From positions 1 to 6,731 of the forward strand of contig JAQTMD010000082.1 in NCBI GenBank assembly GCA_028714595.1: a DNA stretch of 6,731 bases, given 5' to 3'. Under the pieces are notes generated by a model that ran no database searches, was not told the DNA's origin, and saw only the letters and a list, made by a program, of their open reading frames with translations. How positions within the stretch are numbered: the stretch's first letter is position 1; each line of letters opens with the position of its first letter. The stretch is from Candidatus Omnitrophota bacterium (GTDB lineage: Bacteria > Omnitrophota > Gorgyraeia > Gygaellales > Profunditerraquicolaceae). Of this stretch, positions 4,985-6,731 are shown in pieces. A program made the translations under genes and the position numbers.

Positions 4985-6731
4985 TCAATATTTAAGCTGG
5001 CAGACAGCCTCAAAACTCTTGGCTTCGACGGCTGAATACATATCTTTTTCTCCCGGTATGACATCCACGCGTGAAAAATACGGCGATTCTTCCAATGCCA
5101 GCTGGAACTGGGAGATCTCGAGATCAATCATGCTGTATTTCGCGAAGATCTTTCCGAATAAATGCAGTTCCTTCGTGTCCTCCTTGGACACAAAGGTTAT
5201 CCTGTCCAGGGTCACGTGCGACGGGATGACATTGCTCAATTCCTTGAACAGGCCGAACCAGTGGGGCTGCGTGCCCTTTGCCCGATTGAAGGTGCGCTCC
5301 CGTTCGTCAAGCCTGGCCTTCATGCTCAAATATTCCTTGACCAGCGCCGTCGTCTGCTGCAGGCGTGAGACCTCCCCATCGAGCTTACGGTTAAACCGCG
5401 CGTATTTCGATGCGTTGGCAAGATCGACCATATACAGCGCGAACGTGACGATCAGGACCAGCGGCAGGCCGATGCGCAGCGCCATCGACAAAAGCAGCGC
5501 TTTTTGCTCGACGCGCTCCTTGACCGGCAGGAGATTGACGCGGCCGCCGGTGCCCAGGCATACGCTGAAAGCGACGGCCAGATGCGGCATGGCCTGCTCC
5601 ATCATCAACTCCTGTTTCAAGACGCCGGTCTCTGCCCAGCCTTTTACTTTTTTCAGGATGTTCAGCGGCTCTATCTTCTGGATCCCCTCCAGGTTGAAGA
5701 GGAAGAATTTCTCCAGGTTCTTCAGGCGCGAGCCGCCGCCGGTCAGGTACAGTTCGTCGCTGATCTCCGACCTGAACGTCTTTGTATAGTAGGAGAACGT
5801 ACGGTTTAATTCCATCACAAAGCGCTCTAAGGTGGGGCGCAGCATCGCGGTGATCTGCTCGCCCCGTAAGGGACCGAGGTCGGTGACATAATCGACCTTG
5901 GCCTCATCCTGCAGCGGCACGCCGCAGCTGCGCTTGAGTTTCTCCGCATCATCCGCTCCGATGGTCATGGTGCCGGTGGGCAGGTTCAACGTCTTTGCCA
6001 TCGCATGTGTCAGGTGGTCGCCGCCGATGGGTATCTCGCGGGAAAAAACCAGGTTTCTGCCCTTATAGAAACTCAACAGCGAGGTGCTCGCGCCGATATC
6101 AAGCAGCATATTCGTCTTCTTCGACGGGTTGTCCAGGCAGAACGGGATGAGGCTGCCCATGCAGTCCGGTATGGCGTTGATGGCGATGGGCCGGATATCG
6201 ACGTCTTTCAGGAGCTTGACGCCTTCGTCGATAAGCGCCTTGTCCGCGGCAATGCAGGTGATCTGGAGGGTGGTGCCTTTTTCGTCCTGGGTCGAGCCGG
6301 TGACAAAGAAATCGAACGTGACGGTGTTGATGTCCATCTGGAACGGGAGGCGTTTTTTGAGCTCGATGCCGACCGCACCCCGCAGATCCTTCTTGTTGAT
6401 GTTGGGGACGGAGAGCGAAAAGACAAATACTCCTTTGCCGTACACGGCCATGCGTCCGAGGCCCGACTTCGAGTGCGTCTCGGCGACGAACTCCTTGACG
6501 AACTCCTGGACCAGTTTACGCTTCTCAGCCGGGTTGTCGCGTACTGCCTGGGGCAGGGCGCGGGTGATGCACTTGCGGATGGTATACCGGTTGTTCTTTT
6601 TTTGCAGCTGGACGATCTTGATGTAGCTGGAGCCCACGTCAAGTCCGATGACGTCCTGGGAAGAGATGATGAAGCTGGCAAGCGAGGTCAGAAACGTATT
6701 GACCAGCCCGGAAAGATTGAGGCTTATCTTT
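4985..6731 (-). CDS. pilM: PilM-PilN fusion protein, type IV pilus inner-membrane assembly (5' partial)
   Basis: Cytoplasmic actin-like ATPase domain (PilM) joined to a PilN-type membrane protein; together they would form the base of the pilus alignment complex. The frame is open from 6730 at the right edge to TGA at 4987-4985, giving 581 visible residues with the true start outside the window. Numbered from 6730, residues 29-40 (GLDVGSSYIKIV) are the phosphate-1 loop of the actin/FtsA fold, 209-224 (LLDIGASTSLLSFYKG) phosphate-2, and 328-342 (LYLTGGGSRLKNLEK) the adenosine loop. Residues 398-402 (VNLLP) match the conserved N-terminal motif by which PilN binds PilM. A membrane helix follows at about 413-436, then a periplasmic part with a coiled stretch and a ferredoxin-like region. 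No stop separates the two halves. A GTG at 6637 is a poor start because it would cut the phosphate-1 loop. At least 28 residues, partly hydrophobic, precede GLDVG, more than usual for PilM. pilO follows after one base. Family assignment is firm; GspL is the main alternative name. Confidence 0.93.
   Translation of the reverse strand, partial: KISLNLSGLVNTFLTSLASFIISSQDVIGLDVGSSYIKIVQLQKKNNRYTIRKCITRALPQAVRDNPAEKRKLVQEFVKEFVAETHSKSGLGRMAVYGKGVFVFSLSVPNINKKDLRGAVGIELKKRLPFQMDINTVTFDFFVTGSTQDEKGTTLQITCIAADKALIDEGVKLLKDVDIRPIAINAIPDCMGSLIPFCLDNPSKKTNMLLDIGASTSLLSFYKGRNLVFSREIPIGGDHLTHAMAKTLNLPTGTMTIGADDAEKLKRSCGVPLQDEAKVDYVTDLGPLRGEQITAMLRPTLERFVMELNRTFSYYTKTFRSEISDELYLTGGGSRLKNLEKFFLFNLEGIQKIEPLNILKKVKGWAETGVLKQELMMEQAMPHLAVAFSVCLGTGGRVNLLPVKERVEQKALLLSMALRIGLPLVLIVTFALYMVDLANASKYARFNRKLDGEVSRLQQTTALVKEYLSMKARLDERERTFNRAKGTQPHWFGLFKELSNVIPSHVTLDRITFVSKEDTKELHLFGKIFAKYSMIDLEISQFQLALEESPYFSRVDVIPGEKDMYSAVEAKSFEAVCQLKY

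Noticed and set aside
4387..5127. Longer pilO starting at 5127
   Set aside because: The extra 48 residues overlap the pilMN coding end, look unrelated to PilO, and put the membrane helix far from the N terminus. The ATG at 4983 sits one base after the pilMN stop.
5019..5789. Plus-strand open frame (256 codons) opposite the PilM-PilN fusion
   Set aside because: It is Ser/Arg-rich antisense translation of the fusion gene, with no domain and no spacing consistent with a gene.
4985..6637. GTG at 6637 as the start of the PilM-PilN gene
   Set aside because: It would delete GLD of the GLDVGSS phosphate loop, which is translated in the same open frame just upstream.

Overview
This window is one dense minus-strand operon that reads from the right edge to the left edge. 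It encodes the envelope-spanning core of a type IV pilus (T4P) or closely related type IV filament/secretion machine. In transcription order it holds: a PilM-PilN fusion (5' end off the right edge), PilO, PilP, the outer-membrane secretin PilQ, a membrane-anchored coiled-coil protein of unknown function, an exported TPR protein, and the N-terminal part of the PilB/GspE assembly ATPase (cut by the left edge). Coding density is essentially complete. The largest gap is 13 bases, several junctions overlap or abut, and I see no terminator, internal promoter, RNA gene, mobile element, CRISPR array or notable repeat.

How the parts fit: the actin-like PilM domain lies in the cytoplasm and is covalently joined to a PilN-type part (VNLLP motif, one membrane helix, periplasmic domain). 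PilN and PilO would form the inner-membrane alignment platform. PilP would link that platform to the secretin PilQ in the outer membrane. PilB would power pilin polymerisation from the cytoplasm. The coiled-coil and TPR proteins sit inside the operon between secretin and ATPase, so they are probably dedicated accessory parts, perhaps for secretin assembly or periplasm spanning. The platform protein PilC, the retraction ATPase PilT and the pilins are not in the window and could lie beyond its edges.

The gene order (M-N-O-P-Q, then B) is that of a T4P locus, but three parts have type II secretion (T2SS) flavour: the M-N fusion has the architecture of GspL, PilP is anchored by a membrane helix like GspC instead of a lipid, and PilQ lacks room for the AMIN domains usual in proteobacterial PilQ. 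The coiled-coil gene is the least explained item.

Organism: a diderm (Gram-negative) bacterium, because of the secretin, periplasmic proteins and signal peptides. Base composition is moderately GC-rich by eye, and Shine-Dalgarno sites of the AAGG/AAGGA type precede several genes. The fused and reduced T4P parts suggest an uncultured lineage such as Omnitrophota or Elusimicrobiota, or a deltaproteobacterial group, but this is a guess. Nothing here fixes the taxonomy.
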